The notes beneath the pieces are model-generated. The model had not been told where the DNA came from and did no database searches. It saw only the letters and a program-made list of their open reading frames with translations. Positions 36,990-45,531 of a stretch of 64,000 bases of DNA are shown in pieces (the stretch's first letter is position 1; the number at the start of each line of letters is the position of its first letter). The translations under genes and the position numbers were made by a program. The DNA comes from VRUE01 sp963837735 (GTDB lineage: Bacteria; Actinomycetota; Thermoleophilia; Solirubrobacterales; 70-9): positions 1 through 64,000 of the forward strand of contig CAWIOM010000011.1 of assembly GCA_963837735.1 (NCBI GenBank). Direction: 5' to 3'.

Positions 36990-37089
36990 GGGCGAGGGGT
37001 CGGCGCCCCTCCTCTCTTAACTTTTTCGCGAGACCATCGTCTCAACCGCAGCTTGCTCCGGCCAGATGGTCCGGGCTCGTCGCGCCCAG
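36990..37089. repeat. intergenic region with half copy of repeat family A
   Basis: Between convergent sepIVA and yceD. Contains AGGGGC/GCCCCT as a stem and then CTTAACTTTTTCG (37012-37024 approximately), a 13-mer identical to one end of the family A core, followed by the small hairpin GAGAC-CATC-GTCTC. The other core end is absent. Probably a degenerate or half element; the stem plus T run may act as a terminator. Confidence 0.55.
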
Positions 37090-37611
37090 TTAGTCCAGCT
37101 TCAGCTCGTCTAGCTTGGACCAGCGCGGATCTATTCCGGTGCCGTGTTCGTGGTCTGCGGGGTCGGCGTCGTTGAGGGACTCGCCGCAGCCGGGGCAGAG
37201 GCCGGCGCAGTCGGCGCGGCAGACGATGCGTGTGGGAAGGGCGAGGACGGCGGCGTCGCGCGCCCAGCGCCCGAGGTCGAGCTCGTTGTCGTCGTTCACG
37301 TAGGGACTGCGCAGCTCCTCGTCGTCGGTGTCGTGCTGGTCGATCTCACGCGCGTCGACCTCGGCCTCGACGCCGGCCTGCTCGAGGCAGCGCATGCAGG
37401 GGCCCTCGATTCGCACCGGGAAGCCGAGGTGGAGGGCGAAGCCGCGACTCGGGCGTGAGACGTCGAGCCTGACCCGCACGGGGTCGGGAACGGGCTCGTA
37501 GGCCTGGCCGCCGAGCTCCAGCTCCCCGATCGAGACCGGGAACTCGAGCCGCTTGCCCTCCCCGTGGGCGAGGGAGAGCCGGTCGAGGTCGATGATGGTG
37601 GAAGATTGCAC
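37090..37611 (-). CDS. YceD/DUF177 family protein
   Basis: Cys-containing DUF177 protein, usually linked to rpmF and 23S rRNA metabolism. Two Cys pairs: CMRCLE and the CRADCAGLCPGCGESL cluster near the C-terminus. GTG 37611 gives VQSSTIIDLDRLSLAHG as N-terminus; a longer frame from 37653 would overlap the divergent methyltransferase. About 173 aa. Unusually, it is on the opposite strand from rpmF and separated from it by a methyltransferase gene and a repeat. Confidence 0.8.
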   Translation of the reverse strand: MQSSTIIDLDRLSLAHGEGKRLEFPVSIGELELGGQAYEPVPDPVRVRLDVSRPSRGFALHLGFPVRIEGPCMRCLEQAGVEAEVDAREIDQHDTDDEELRSPYVNDDNELDLGRWARDAAVLALPTRIVCRADCAGLCPGCGESLNDADPADHEHGTGIDPRWSKLDELKLD

Positions 37612-37631
37612 CTCCCGGACGAGGTTAGAAG

Positions 37632-38129
37632 ATGGGTCAATTCGACTGGACACCAGATGAGTACCTGGAGCGGATACGGGCGCGGATCGGGCGCTACGAC
37701 GAGCTCCAGGAGCAGGCCGTGGCGGCGATCCCGTTCCCTCCCGAACGCGTCCTCGAGCTCGGCATGGGCACGGGAGAGACGACCAGGAGGCTGATCGAGG
37801 CCCATCCGGATGCCTGGGTGATCGGCCTCGACTCCAGTCCCGACATGGTCTTCCGCGCTCGCCAGTCCTACGACGACGTGCAGCTCGCCCGCATGGAGGA
37901 CCCGCTCCCCGACGGCCCCTGGGACCTCGTCATCTCGGTGCTCTCGGTCAGCGATCTCGACGACGGCCAACAACAGGCGCTGTTCCGCCGCGTCAAGGAC
38001 CATTCCCGCTCCCTCGTGATCGGCGACGTCTTCGAGTCCGACGAGAAGCTCCAGAACCTGGTCGAGTGGAGCCAAGGTGAAATCAGCTGGGAGGCCGACG
38101 GCCTGGCCGTAATCCGCGCCACCTACTGA
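37632..38129 (+). CDS. class I SAM-dependent methyltransferase
   Basis: 165 residues. VLELGMGTGETTRRLIEAHP is the SAM-binding motif I, with GLDSSPDMV (acidic ribose-binding loop) and WDLVISVLSVSDLDD as motif II region. Substrate unknown. It is divergent from yceD with only 20 bp between proposed starts, so the promoters overlap. Confidence 0.8.
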   Translation: MGQFDWTPDEYLERIRARIGRYDELQEQAVAAIPFPPERVLELGMGTGETTRRLIEAHPDAWVIGLDSSPDMVFRARQSYDDVQLARMEDPLPDGPWDLVISVLSVSDLDDGQQQALFRRVKDHSRSLVIGDVFESDEKLQNLVEWSQGEISWEADGLAVIRATY

Positions 38130-38185
38130 CCGTCGTCCCGCCAGCTATTGAGCATGGGACGGCCGCTGGATTGACTCCCGTGTGT

Positions 38186-38304
38186 CGAGGAAGGGTCGGG
38201 GTGCCCCTCCGAGCGGCTTGTACTTTTTCGCCATTCCGAGCTCGGACGGCCTATGCCGATCCACGAAAAAGTTGAGCGAGGAGGGGTGCCCCGACCCTTC
38301 CTCG
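38186..38304. repeat. palindromic repeat family A, copy 2
   Basis: A 119-bp inverted repeat with arms CGAGGAAGGGTCGGGG / CCCCGACCCTTCCTCG (16 bp, perfect, with further pairing inside) that do not resemble the arms of the other copies. The core begins CTTGTACTTTTTCG, holds CTCGGACGGC, and ends CGAAAAAGTTGAGC. Lies between the methyltransferase and rpmF, ending 16 bp before the rpmF ATG. Confidence 0.9.
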
Positions 38305-38320
38305 CTACCATGCCCGACTC

Positions 38321-38536
38321 ATGGCCGTCCCAAAGAAGAGAACTTCGAGCGCCCGCCGCGACAAGCGCCGCGCAAACCACAAGGCCGGCAAGGCCCGCCT
38401 CAACAGCTGCCCGCGCTGCCACAGCCCGCGCCTCCCGCACCGCGTCTGCCCGACCTGCGGGACCTACGCGGGCCGCGAGGTCGTCAGTCACTCGGTCGCC
38501 CAGCGACCCGTGGACACTCCCGACGCCGAGGAGTAA
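38321..38536 (+). CDS. rpmF: 50S ribosomal protein L32
   Basis: 71 aa zinc-type L32: MAVPKKRTSSARRDKRRANH and the Cys pairs CPRC and CPTC around LPHRV. TACCAT lies 9 bp upstream. The stop codon TAA shares a base with the plsX ATG (TAATG), so the two are co-translated. Confidence 0.95.
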   Translation: MAVPKKRTSSARRDKRRANHKAGKARLNSCPRCHSPRLPHRVCPTCGTYAGREVVSHSVAQRPVDTPDAEE

Positions 38537-39576
38537 TGCCGGCCGGGGAGGGCGCGACCGTCGCCCTCGACGGGTTCGGCGCTGAGCAGGGCTTCGAGGC
38601 GCTTGCCGAGGGGGCCCGGCTGGCTGCCGCCGACGGGATCCGCATCCGTGTCTTCGGGCCGCCGGCCGAGCTGGGGCTCGACGGCGCCGACGGCATCGAG
38701 GTCGTCCCGACGGCGGACCGGATCGGCAACGACGACGACCCGGTTCCGGCCGTCCGCGCCCGTCGCGAGGCCTCGGTGGTGCGGGCCGCAGCCGCCGTCG
38801 CCGAGGGCGCGGCCGACGCCCTCGTCAGCCACGGATCGACCGGCGCGACGATGGCCGCCGCCACATTTGGGCTGCGACGCCTGAAGGGGGTCCAGCGCCC
38901 GGCGCTGGCGGTGCGGCTACCGGTTCCCGGCAGGCCGGTGCTGTTCCTCGACGTCGGCGCCAACGTCGATGTCCGTGCTCAGCACCTCGTCCAGTTCGCA
39001 TTCCTGGGTGCCGCCTTCAGCGAGGCCGTGCTCGGCGTCTCCGCCCCCAGGGTCGGCCTGCTCTCGGTCGGCGAGGAGGCCGGCAAGGGCACCGAGGAGG
39101 TGGTCGCCGCCCACGCGACCCTGGCGGCGGCCACGGGCATCGATTTCGTCGGCAACGTCGAGGGCGGTGACCTGCCCGCAGCGGTCGCCGACGTCGTCGT
39201 CACCGACGGCTTCACCGGCAACGTCGCGCTGAAGCTGATGGAGGGGACGGCGCGCACCGTCACCGGGGCGATCCGCGCGGCGGCCCGCTCCAACCCCGTC
39301 GCCGCGGCCGGCGGCCTGCTGATGCGGCCTGCGCTCGGCGGCCTGCGCCGTGAGCTATCTCCGGACGCGACCGGAGGCGCGATCCTGCTCGGCCTGCGCG
39401 GGATCGCGGTCGTCGGCCATGGCAGCGCCGGCGCCGACGGGATCGCCAACGCCGTCCGCCTCGCCGCCCGCAGTGTCGGGGTCGATGCCGTCGGGCGGAC
39501 CGCGGCCCTCCTACGCGAGGGCGCCGCCGGGCGCGGGGCTCTCGCCGCGAAGCCGACCGGCGGGGAGAGCGCGTGA
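38536..39576 (+). CDS. plsX: phosphate acyltransferase PlsX
   Basis: Makes acyl-phosphate from acyl-ACP for phospholipid synthesis. Family features: VALDGFGAEQGFEALAEGA (the usual form is A(M/L)D..GGD), VSHGSTGATMAAATF, FLDVGANVDVRAQHLVQFA, GLLSVGEEAGKGTEE and VTDGFTGNVALKLMEG. 346 aa. Part of the rpmF-plsX-acpP-rnc-smc cluster that is widely conserved. Confidence 0.94.
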   Translation: MPAGEGATVALDGFGAEQGFEALAEGARLAAADGIRIRVFGPPAELGLDGADGIEVVPTADRIGNDDDPVPAVRARREASVVRAAAAVAEGAADALVSHGSTGATMAAATFGLRRLKGVQRPALAVRLPVPGRPVLFLDVGANVDVRAQHLVQFAFLGAAFSEAVLGVSAPRVGLLSVGEEAGKGTEEVVAAHATLAAATGIDFVGNVEGGDLPAAVADVVVTDGFTGNVALKLMEGTARTVTGAIRAAARSNPVAAAGGLLMRPALGGLRRELSPDATGGAILLGLRGIAVVGHGSAGADGIANAVRLAARSVGVDAVGRTAALLREGAAGRGALAAKPTGGESA

Positions 39577-39589
39577 TAGGAAAGCAGCG

Positions 39590-39835
39590 ATGACAAAGGA
39601 CGAAGTGATGACGCTCGTCCGCGAGCACCTCGCCGAGGAGCTCGAGGTCGGCCCGGAGGAGATCGCCGAGGGGACCCGCTTCAAGGAGGACCTCGACGCC
39701 GACTCCCTCGACCTCTACGAGCTGGTGATGGAGCTCGAGGACCGCTATGGCGTCGCCGTCTCCGAGGAGCAGGCTGCGCGAATCAAGACGGTCGGCGACG
39801 CGGTCGACTTCGTCCTCGAGCACGCGCCCGCTTGA
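39590..39835 (+). CDS. acpP: acyl carrier protein
   Basis: 81 aa acidic protein. FKEDLDADSLDLYELVMELE contains the DSL motif whose Ser (about residue 37) carries 4'-phosphopantetheine. A Shine-Dalgarno-like GGAAAG lies upstream of the ATG. The stop overlaps the TTG start of rnc. Confidence 0.96.
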   Translation: MTKDEVMTLVREHLAEELEVGPEEIAEGTRFKEDLDADSLDLYELVMELEDRYGVAVSEEQAARIKTVGDAVDFVLEHAPA

Positions 39836-40506
39836 GCACGCTGTCCGAACTGATCCCCGAGCTCCCGCCGGAGTTGCGCGAGCGAGCCCTCACCCACGCG
39901 ACCTGGACCGAGGAGCGCACCGACTCCTACGAGCGCCTCGCCTATCTCGGCGACAGCGTCCTCGCCCTGGCCGTTGCCGCGGAGCTGGTCGACCGCTTCC
40001 CGGGGGTCGACGCCGGCGGTCTGACGAAGATCCACAACCAGGCGGTCAGCGGCGTCTCCTGCACCGAGGTCGGCCGCGCTCTCGGGGTGCCGGCGATGCT
40101 GCGCGAGGCCGAGCCCGAGGCCGAGCCGGCGATCCCCGCCGAGGTCCTGCTCGGCGGCGCCCGGGCGCTGCCGGAGGTGACCGAGGCCCTGATCGGCGCC
40201 TGCTTCATCGCCTTCGGGTTCGAGCGCACGGCGGCCGCCGTCGTCGTCGACTTCGAGGGTCAGATCGAGGGTGCGGCCGAGTCGCCGGTGGACTTCAAGT
40301 CCGCCCTCCAGGAGCTGCTCGCGCAGCGCCGGGCGCGCGTAAGCTACGAGGTGGTCGTCGAATCCGGCCCCCCGCACGAGCGCACCTTCGAGGTGGAGGC
40401 GGTCGTCGACTCCGAGCGGCTCGGCTCGGGCCGGGGCCGGAGCAAGAAGGCGGCCGAGCAGGCGGCCGCCGAGGAGGCGCTGGGGAAGCTGCGGCCCGGA
40501 AATTAG
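39832..40506 (+). CDS. rnc: ribonuclease III with altered active site
   Basis: Double-stranded RNA endonuclease family, 224 aa. The RNase III signature reads YERLAYLGDSVL; the usual form is ERLEFLGD, so the second Glu, a metal ligand in characterised enzymes, is Ala here. The second acidic motif reads LPEVTEALIGA, with Glu for the usual Asp. The C-terminal dsRNA-binding domain is present (DFKSALQELLAQ, GRGRSKKAAEQAAAEEAL). TTG start overlapping acpP. Whether it still cleaves RNA is doubtful. Confidence 0.88.
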   Translation: MSTLSELIPELPPELRERALTHATWTEERTDSYERLAYLGDSVLALAVAAELVDRFPGVDAGGLTKIHNQAVSGVSCTEVGRALGVPAMLREAEPEAEPAIPAEVLLGGARALPEVTEALIGACFIAFGFERTAAAVVVDFEGQIEGAAESPVDFKSALQELLAQRRARVSYEVVVESGPPHERTFEVEAVVDSERLGSGRGRSKKAAEQAAAEEALGKLRPGN

Positions 40507-40566
40507 GGAAAGGCGTCGCGTCCGACGTGGACGAGAGCCTTAGGTTGAGGACGAGGACCGGAAGAG

Positions 40567-43017
40567 ATGTATCTGAAATCGATCGAGATGAAGGGGTTCA
40601 AGTCGTTCCCCGAGCGGGCGAGGCTGGAGTTCTCGCCCGGCGTCAGCGTGATCGTCGGGCCGAACGGCTCCGGCAAGTCCAACATCACCGACGCCGTGCT
40701 CTGGGCGCTCGGCGAGCAGAGCCCCGGGGCGATCCGGGGGGCCTCGATGCAGGACGTGATTTCGGCCGGCGGCAAGGGAGTCGGCAGGCGCAAGGCGGCC
40801 GCCGTCGAGGTCGTCATCGACAACGCCGAAGGTCGCGCCGCAACGGAGTTCTCGGAGATCTCGATCCAGCGCACCCTCGACCGCTCCGGCGACGGCGTGT
40901 ACCGGCTCAACGGCGCCCGCTGCCGCCTCTCGGACGTGGTCGAGGTCCTCTCCGACACGAACCTCGGGAGAGAGATGCACTCGGTGATCAGCCAGGGCCG
41001 CGTGGAGACGATCGTCCACTCGAAGCCCCGCGAGCGGCGCCTGCTCGTCGAGGAGGCCGCCGGCCTCGGAAAGCACCGCAAGCGCCGCCGCCGCGCCGAG
41101 CTCAAACTGCGGGCTGCGGGCGACAACCTCGATCGCGCCCTCGACGTCGAGCGCGAGGCACGCGCCCGTCTGCGGCCGCTGAAGCGCCAGGCGCAGGCGG
41201 CCGAGATCGGCCTGCGGATCGAGAAGGAGGAGCTCGAACTTCGTGGCCGCCTGGTCGCCGAGGAACTGCGCTTCGGCGAGGACCGGGCACTCGTCGCCGA
41301 GCGGGCCGCCGCCGCGGCCCGTTCGGAGCGGGCTCGCCTCGACGAGGCGCTCGCCGAGGTCAGCGAGCGCCGCCGGGCCGCGGAGGAGCGCTTCGCCGAC
41401 CGTGACCGCCTGCGCACCAGAGCGTGGGGGCTGCTGACCAAGCTGCGCGGTGACCAGCAGCGGATCGCGGTGCTGGCATCGACCCTCTCCGCTCGTCGGA
41501 CCGAGATCGCCGCCCGGCTCGAGGCCCTGCGCACCGAGCTCGGCCCGCTGACCCTCGATCTCGGCGCCGACGGCGCGCCGCCCGCCGAGCGCGCCCGCAA
41601 GCTCGGGGACGAGCTCGGCGAGATCGACGCCGGGCTCTCCGCGGCCGCCGACGGCCTCTCCCGGGCACGGGTGGGCGATGCGTCGGAGTCCGCCCGCGAG
41701 GCGGCGCTCGGCGCGGTCCGGGGCGGCGCCGAGCGCGCCGTGCGCCATGCCCGGCGGGCCGAAGGGCTGCTCGGCGAGCGCCACCGCGAGGTCCTCCGCA
41801 AGCGGCTCAGCGACGGCGAGGGGCTGCTTGCCGACGTGCAGGCCGGCGCCGCCGCCGCCGCCGAGGTCGAGACCGCGATCCGAGCCCGGGTCGAGCGCAC
41901 GGAGGGAGAGGTGCTCGGCGGCAAGGGCGACGGCGACGAGATCGCCGAGGAGATGAGGGCCTGCTCGAAGCGCGAGTCCGAGCTCCAGGTCGAGCTCAAG
42001 GGCGCGGCCGACAGGCTGACTGCGGCTGAGGTCGAGGCGGCGCACCTCGGCGACCGACGCGCCGAGGCGGCCAAGGAGCTGGCCTCGATCGCCGAGCGAC
42101 TCGGTGAGCAGGTCGAGCCCGCCGATCAGCCGATCGGCGATGAGCAGCGCGCCGAGATCGACCGTCGCCTCGAGCGCCTCGACCGCCGCCGAGCCCAGAT
42201 CGGCCCGGTCAACCCGCTGGCCGAGAGCGAGTACGAGGAGGCCCGCGAGCACGTCGAGGCCCTGCAGGTGCAGCGCGAGGACACTGAGCGCGGCATGCGG
42301 GAGCTGGAGGCGCTGATCCGCGACATCGACCGCGAGATCGAGCGCGCCTTCGAGGAGACCTTCGAGGCGACCTCCAAGAACTTCGAGGAGATGGTCGAGC
42401 ACCTCTTTCCCGGCGGGCGCGGCGCCCTGCGACGGGTCGCGCTGCGCCCGGTCCGCGACGCCGAGCGGCCGAGCGGCGAGCAGGAGGCACCGACCGACGC
42501 CGAGCCTGACGAGGAGGGGGAGGAGGAACGCGAGGAGCTCGGGGTCGAGATCGAGGTCACCCCGGCGGGCAAGTCGACGCGCAAGCTCTCGCTGCTCTCC
42601 GGCGGCGAGAAGTCGCTCGTCGCCCTCGCCTTCGTCTTCGCGGTGTTCCTCGCCCGGCCCTGTCCCTTCTACATCCTCGACGAGGTGGAGGCCGCCCTCG
42701 ACGACGCCAACATCGACCGCTTCCTGCAGCTCGTGCGGCGCTTCTCCGATCGCGCCCAGTTCGTGATCGTCACCCACCAGAAACGGACGATGGACGCCGC
42801 CGACGTCCTCTACGGGGTGACGATGGGAGACGACGGCGTGACCAGGGTCGTCTCCCGGCGCCTGCCGCGTGAGGACTCCCAGGGCAGCGCCGCAGCGCCC
42901 CGCCCCTTCGCCGGCATCGATGCGGAGAGCGATGCCCCGCCCGAGCAGGATGGAATCGGGGCGCCCGCAGCGGATCCACCGGCGCGGGCCTCGCGCGGCT
43001 CCGTCGAAGCCGCCTAG
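40567..43017 (+). CDS. smc: short SMC-family chromosome segregation ATPase without recognisable hinge
   Basis: 816 aa against about 1,150-1,200 for bacterial SMC. Head motifs are intact: Walker A VGPNGSGKSN (about 33), EEAAGLGKHRKRR, signature KLSLLSGGEKSLVALAF (about 675) and Walker B FYILDEVEAALDDAN. Between the heads are only about 200-220 residues of charged helix on each side and an Ala-rich middle (about 350-430); I see no glycine-rich hinge. It ends with a Pro/Ala tail. Follows rnc, the standard position, and precedes the ftsY-ffh block after one gene. Confidence 0.85.
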   Translation: MYLKSIEMKGFKSFPERARLEFSPGVSVIVGPNGSGKSNITDAVLWALGEQSPGAIRGASMQDVISAGGKGVGRRKAAAVEVVIDNAEGRAATEFSEISIQRTLDRSGDGVYRLNGARCRLSDVVEVLSDTNLGREMHSVISQGRVETIVHSKPRERRLLVEEAAGLGKHRKRRRRAELKLRAAGDNLDRALDVEREARARLRPLKRQAQAAEIGLRIEKEELELRGRLVAEELRFGEDRALVAERAAAAARSERARLDEALAEVSERRRAAEERFADRDRLRTRAWGLLTKLRGDQQRIAVLASTLSARRTEIAARLEALRTELGPLTLDLGADGAPPAERARKLGDELGEIDAGLSAAADGLSRARVGDASESAREAALGAVRGGAERAVRHARRAEGLLGERHREVLRKRLSDGEGLLADVQAGAAAAAEVETAIRARVERTEGEVLGGKGDGDEIAEEMRACSKRESELQVELKGAADRLTAAEVEAAHLGDRRAEAAKELASIAERLGEQVEPADQPIGDEQRAEIDRRLERLDRRRAQIGPVNPLAESEYEEAREHVEALQVQREDTERGMRELEALIRDIDREIERAFEETFEATSKNFEEMVEHLFPGGRGALRRVALRPVRDAERPSGEQEAPTDAEPDEEGEEEREELGVEIEVTPAGKSTRKLSLLSGGEKSLVALAFVFAVFLARPCPFYILDEVEAALDDANIDRFLQLVRRFSDRAQFVIVTHQKRTMDAADVLYGVTMGDDGVTRVVSRRLPREDSQGSAAAPRPFAGIDAESDAPPEQDGIGAPAADPPARASRGSVEAA

Positions 43018-43071
43018 CTATCCTGAATCAGGCGTGGCGGTTGCCGCGCTCGAGATCGGGAGGAGGGCGGG

Positions 43072-44514
43072 ATGGCCCAGCGTCATATGGACAGGCTGAC
43101 GTCGTTCGACACGTCGTTCCTGACCAACGAGAAATCGAACGGCCACATGGCGATCGGCGCGATCATGGTCTGCGAGGGGTCGGCGCCCAGCTACGACGAT
43201 TTCGTCACCCACATCCGCAGCCGCCTCCACCTGCTGCCCCGCCTGCGCCAGAAGCTCGCCGTGCCGCCCCTGCACCTGGGCACGCCGATGTGGGTCGACG
43301 ACCCCGACTTCGACGTCCACCGCCACGTCCAGCACGTGACGCTGCCGGCGCCGGGCACCGATGCCCAGTTCCACGAGGTGATCGGCGAGTACCTCTCGCC
43401 GCCGCTGGACCGCTCCAAGCCGCTCTGGGAGCTGTGGCTGACCGACGGCTTTGAGGACGACCGCTTCGGGATCATCTACAAGACCCATCACTCGATGGCC
43501 GACGGGATCTCGGCGACCGACGTCGGCATGCTGCTCTTCGATGTCGAGCCCAGGGACGAGATCGTTCGCACCGAGGAGCCCTGGCACCCGCAGGCGCCGC
43601 CCACAGGACGCCACCTGCTCGGTCTCTCGGTGCGCGGCTTCTTCGGCATGTTCGGCGGCGCGGCGCGCTGGCTCTGGAACGCGGCGAAGGCGCCGGGCAA
43701 GGCCTGGAAGCGGCTCTCCGACGGGGTCGTCGGGCTCTGGGAGGTCGGCTGGAACCTGACCAAGCCCGCACCCAGGGTCGCCTTCAACACCGACATCGGG
43801 GGCAGGCGGAGCTTCGCCTGGACGACCGGCCCGCTGGGCGACTTCAAGACGATCAAGAACAGCCTCGGCGGCACCGTCAACGACGTCACCCTCGCGGTCG
43901 CCGGCGGCGCCCTGAGACGCTGGCTCGAGGAGCGCGACGTCGACGCCGACGAGCTCGAGCTGCAGGCTCTGGTTCCGGTCTCGGTCCGGACCGAGAACGA
44001 GCACGGCGAGCTCGGCAACCGGCTGACGGCGATGCGCGGGCCGCTGCCGGTGCACATCGCCGACCCCTATGCGCGCCTGCAGTACGTGACCAAGGAGATG
44101 GAAGCGCTCAAGGCCTCCAAGCAGGCGCTGGGGGCGGAAGCGATCTGGGGCCTCAACGACTGGTTCCGCGAGTTCGCGCCGCCGGTCCTGCTCAACCCGA
44201 CGGCGACGATCAACTTCTCGACCCGGCTCTTCAACATGCTCGTCACCAACTTCCCCGGCCCGCAGGTGCCCTTCTACGTGCTCGGGCGCGAGCTGACGGC
44301 GGTCTACCCGATCGGATTCCTGGCCAAGAACCACGCGCTGGCGATCGCGATGTTCAGCTACAACGGCCAGATGCACTTCGGCCTGCTCGCCGACTCCGAG
44401 ACGGTCGCCGACCTCGACACGATCGGCGTTCACATCGACGAGTCGATCCAGGAGCTGCTCGACATCGCCGGCGCCGGTGCCTCGGACTCCGAGGCCAGCC
44501 CCCAGCTCGTCTAG
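43072..44514 (+). CDS. wax ester synthase/diacylglycerol acyltransferase (WS/DGAT)
   Basis: 480 aa. KTHHSMADGISATDV contains the HHxxxDG catalytic motif (about residue 143), with FDTSFL at the N-terminus, PPLDRSKPLWELW, GGTVNDVTLAVAGGALRRWL and FNMLVTNFPGPQVPFYV as later conserved blocks. Makes wax esters or triacylglycerol from acyl-CoA. It interrupts the usual smc-ftsY neighbourhood. ATG 43084 is an alternative start. Confidence 0.93.
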   Translation: MAQRHMDRLTSFDTSFLTNEKSNGHMAIGAIMVCEGSAPSYDDFVTHIRSRLHLLPRLRQKLAVPPLHLGTPMWVDDPDFDVHRHVQHVTLPAPGTDAQFHEVIGEYLSPPLDRSKPLWELWLTDGFEDDRFGIIYKTHHSMADGISATDVGMLLFDVEPRDEIVRTEEPWHPQAPPTGRHLLGLSVRGFFGMFGGAARWLWNAAKAPGKAWKRLSDGVVGLWEVGWNLTKPAPRVAFNTDIGGRRSFAWTTGPLGDFKTIKNSLGGTVNDVTLAVAGGALRRWLEERDVDADELELQALVPVSVRTENEHGELGNRLTAMRGPLPVHIADPYARLQYVTKEMEALKASKQALGAEAIWGLNDWFREFAPPVLLNPTATINFSTRLFNMLVTNFPGPQVPFYVLGRELTAVYPIGFLAKNHALAIAMFSYNGQMHFGLLADSETVADLDTIGVHIDESIQELLDIAGAGASDSEASPQLV

Positions 44515-44530
44515 ATAGCCTGCCGCGGCG

Positions 44531-45529
44531 ATGCCGACGACCTGGCAGGAGATGCTCGACCTTGGCGCCCGCGATGCCCGGCAGGCCGCTGCCGCGGAGC
44601 CTGCCGAGGAGGGCGGCGGGGGAATGTTCCGGCGCCTGCGCGAGTCGCTCTCGAAAAGCCGCAGGGCGCTGAGCGAGGAGATCTCGGCCAGCCTCTTCGA
44701 GCGCCTCGACGACGAGACCTGGGAGCGCCTCGAGGAGGCGCTGATCCTCGCCGACGCCGGCGCGCCGACGACCGCGAAGGTGGTCGAGAAGCTCGAGCAG
44801 GAGGTCGACGCGGGGACCGTCTCGCCCGACGGCGAGGCGGTGCGCGAGCGGCTGGTCGAGATCCTCGCCGAGGTCGCCTCGACCGGGCGGGCGCCGATCG
44901 ACCTGAGCGGCGAGCCGGCGGTACTGCTGATGGTCGGCGTCAACGGGACCGGCAAGACGACGACGATCGGCAAGATCGCCTGGCATCTCTCCAGGGAGTT
45001 CGGCCTCAGGGTGATCCTGGCGGCCGCCGACACCTACCGCGCCGCCGCCGCCGAGCAGCTCGCCGAGTGGGCGGAGCGCTCCGGCGCCGACCTGATCCGC
45101 TCGGCTCCCGGCGGCGACCCCGGCGCCGTCGCCTACGACGCGATCGACGCAGCCCGCGCCCGCGGCGCCGACGTCGTCATCGTCGACACCGCCGGCCGCC
45201 TCCACACCGAGGGCAACCTGATGGAGGAGCTGGCGAAGGTCGGCAGGGTGATCGGCAAGCAGATCCCCGGCGCCCCGCACGAGACGCTGATCTCGATCGA
45301 CGCGACGACCGGCCAGAACGGCCTGCGCCAGGCGAAGGTCTTCGCCGACGCGGTCGCGCTCGACGGCGTCGTCCTGACCAAGCTCGACGGGACGGCCAAG
45401 GGCGGGATCACCCTGGCGATCGCCGATGAGCTCGGCATCCCGGTGAAGCTGATCGGCACCGGCGAGACGCTCGAGGACCTGAGCCCCTTCGACCCCGACG
45501 ACTTCGCCCGGGCGCTGCTGGCCGAGTAG
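44531..45529 (+). CDS. ftsY: signal recognition particle receptor FtsY
   Basis: SRP receptor GTPase at the membrane. N domain (residues 30-110), then GTPase motifs GVNGTGKTTTIGKIA (G1, about 138), DTYRAAAAEQL, VDTAGRLHTEGNLMEEL and LTKLDGTAKGG. 332 aa, with a short acidic N-terminal region. TAGCCT lies 9 bp upstream of the ATG. The downstream hairpin separates it from ffh, its partner. Confidence 0.96.
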   Translation: MPTTWQEMLDLGARDARQAAAAEPAEEGGGGMFRRLRESLSKSRRALSEEISASLFERLDDETWERLEEALILADAGAPTTAKVVEKLEQEVDAGTVSPDGEAVRERLVEILAEVASTGRAPIDLSGEPAVLLMVGVNGTGKTTTIGKIAWHLSREFGLRVILAAADTYRAAAAEQLAEWAERSGADLIRSAPGGDPGAVAYDAIDAARARGADVVIVDTAGRLHTEGNLMEELAKVGRVIGKQIPGAPHETLISIDATTGQNGLRQAKVFADAVALDGVVLTKLDGTAKGGITLAIADELGIPVKLIGTGETLEDLSPFDPDDFARALLAE

Positions 45530-45531
45530 CC

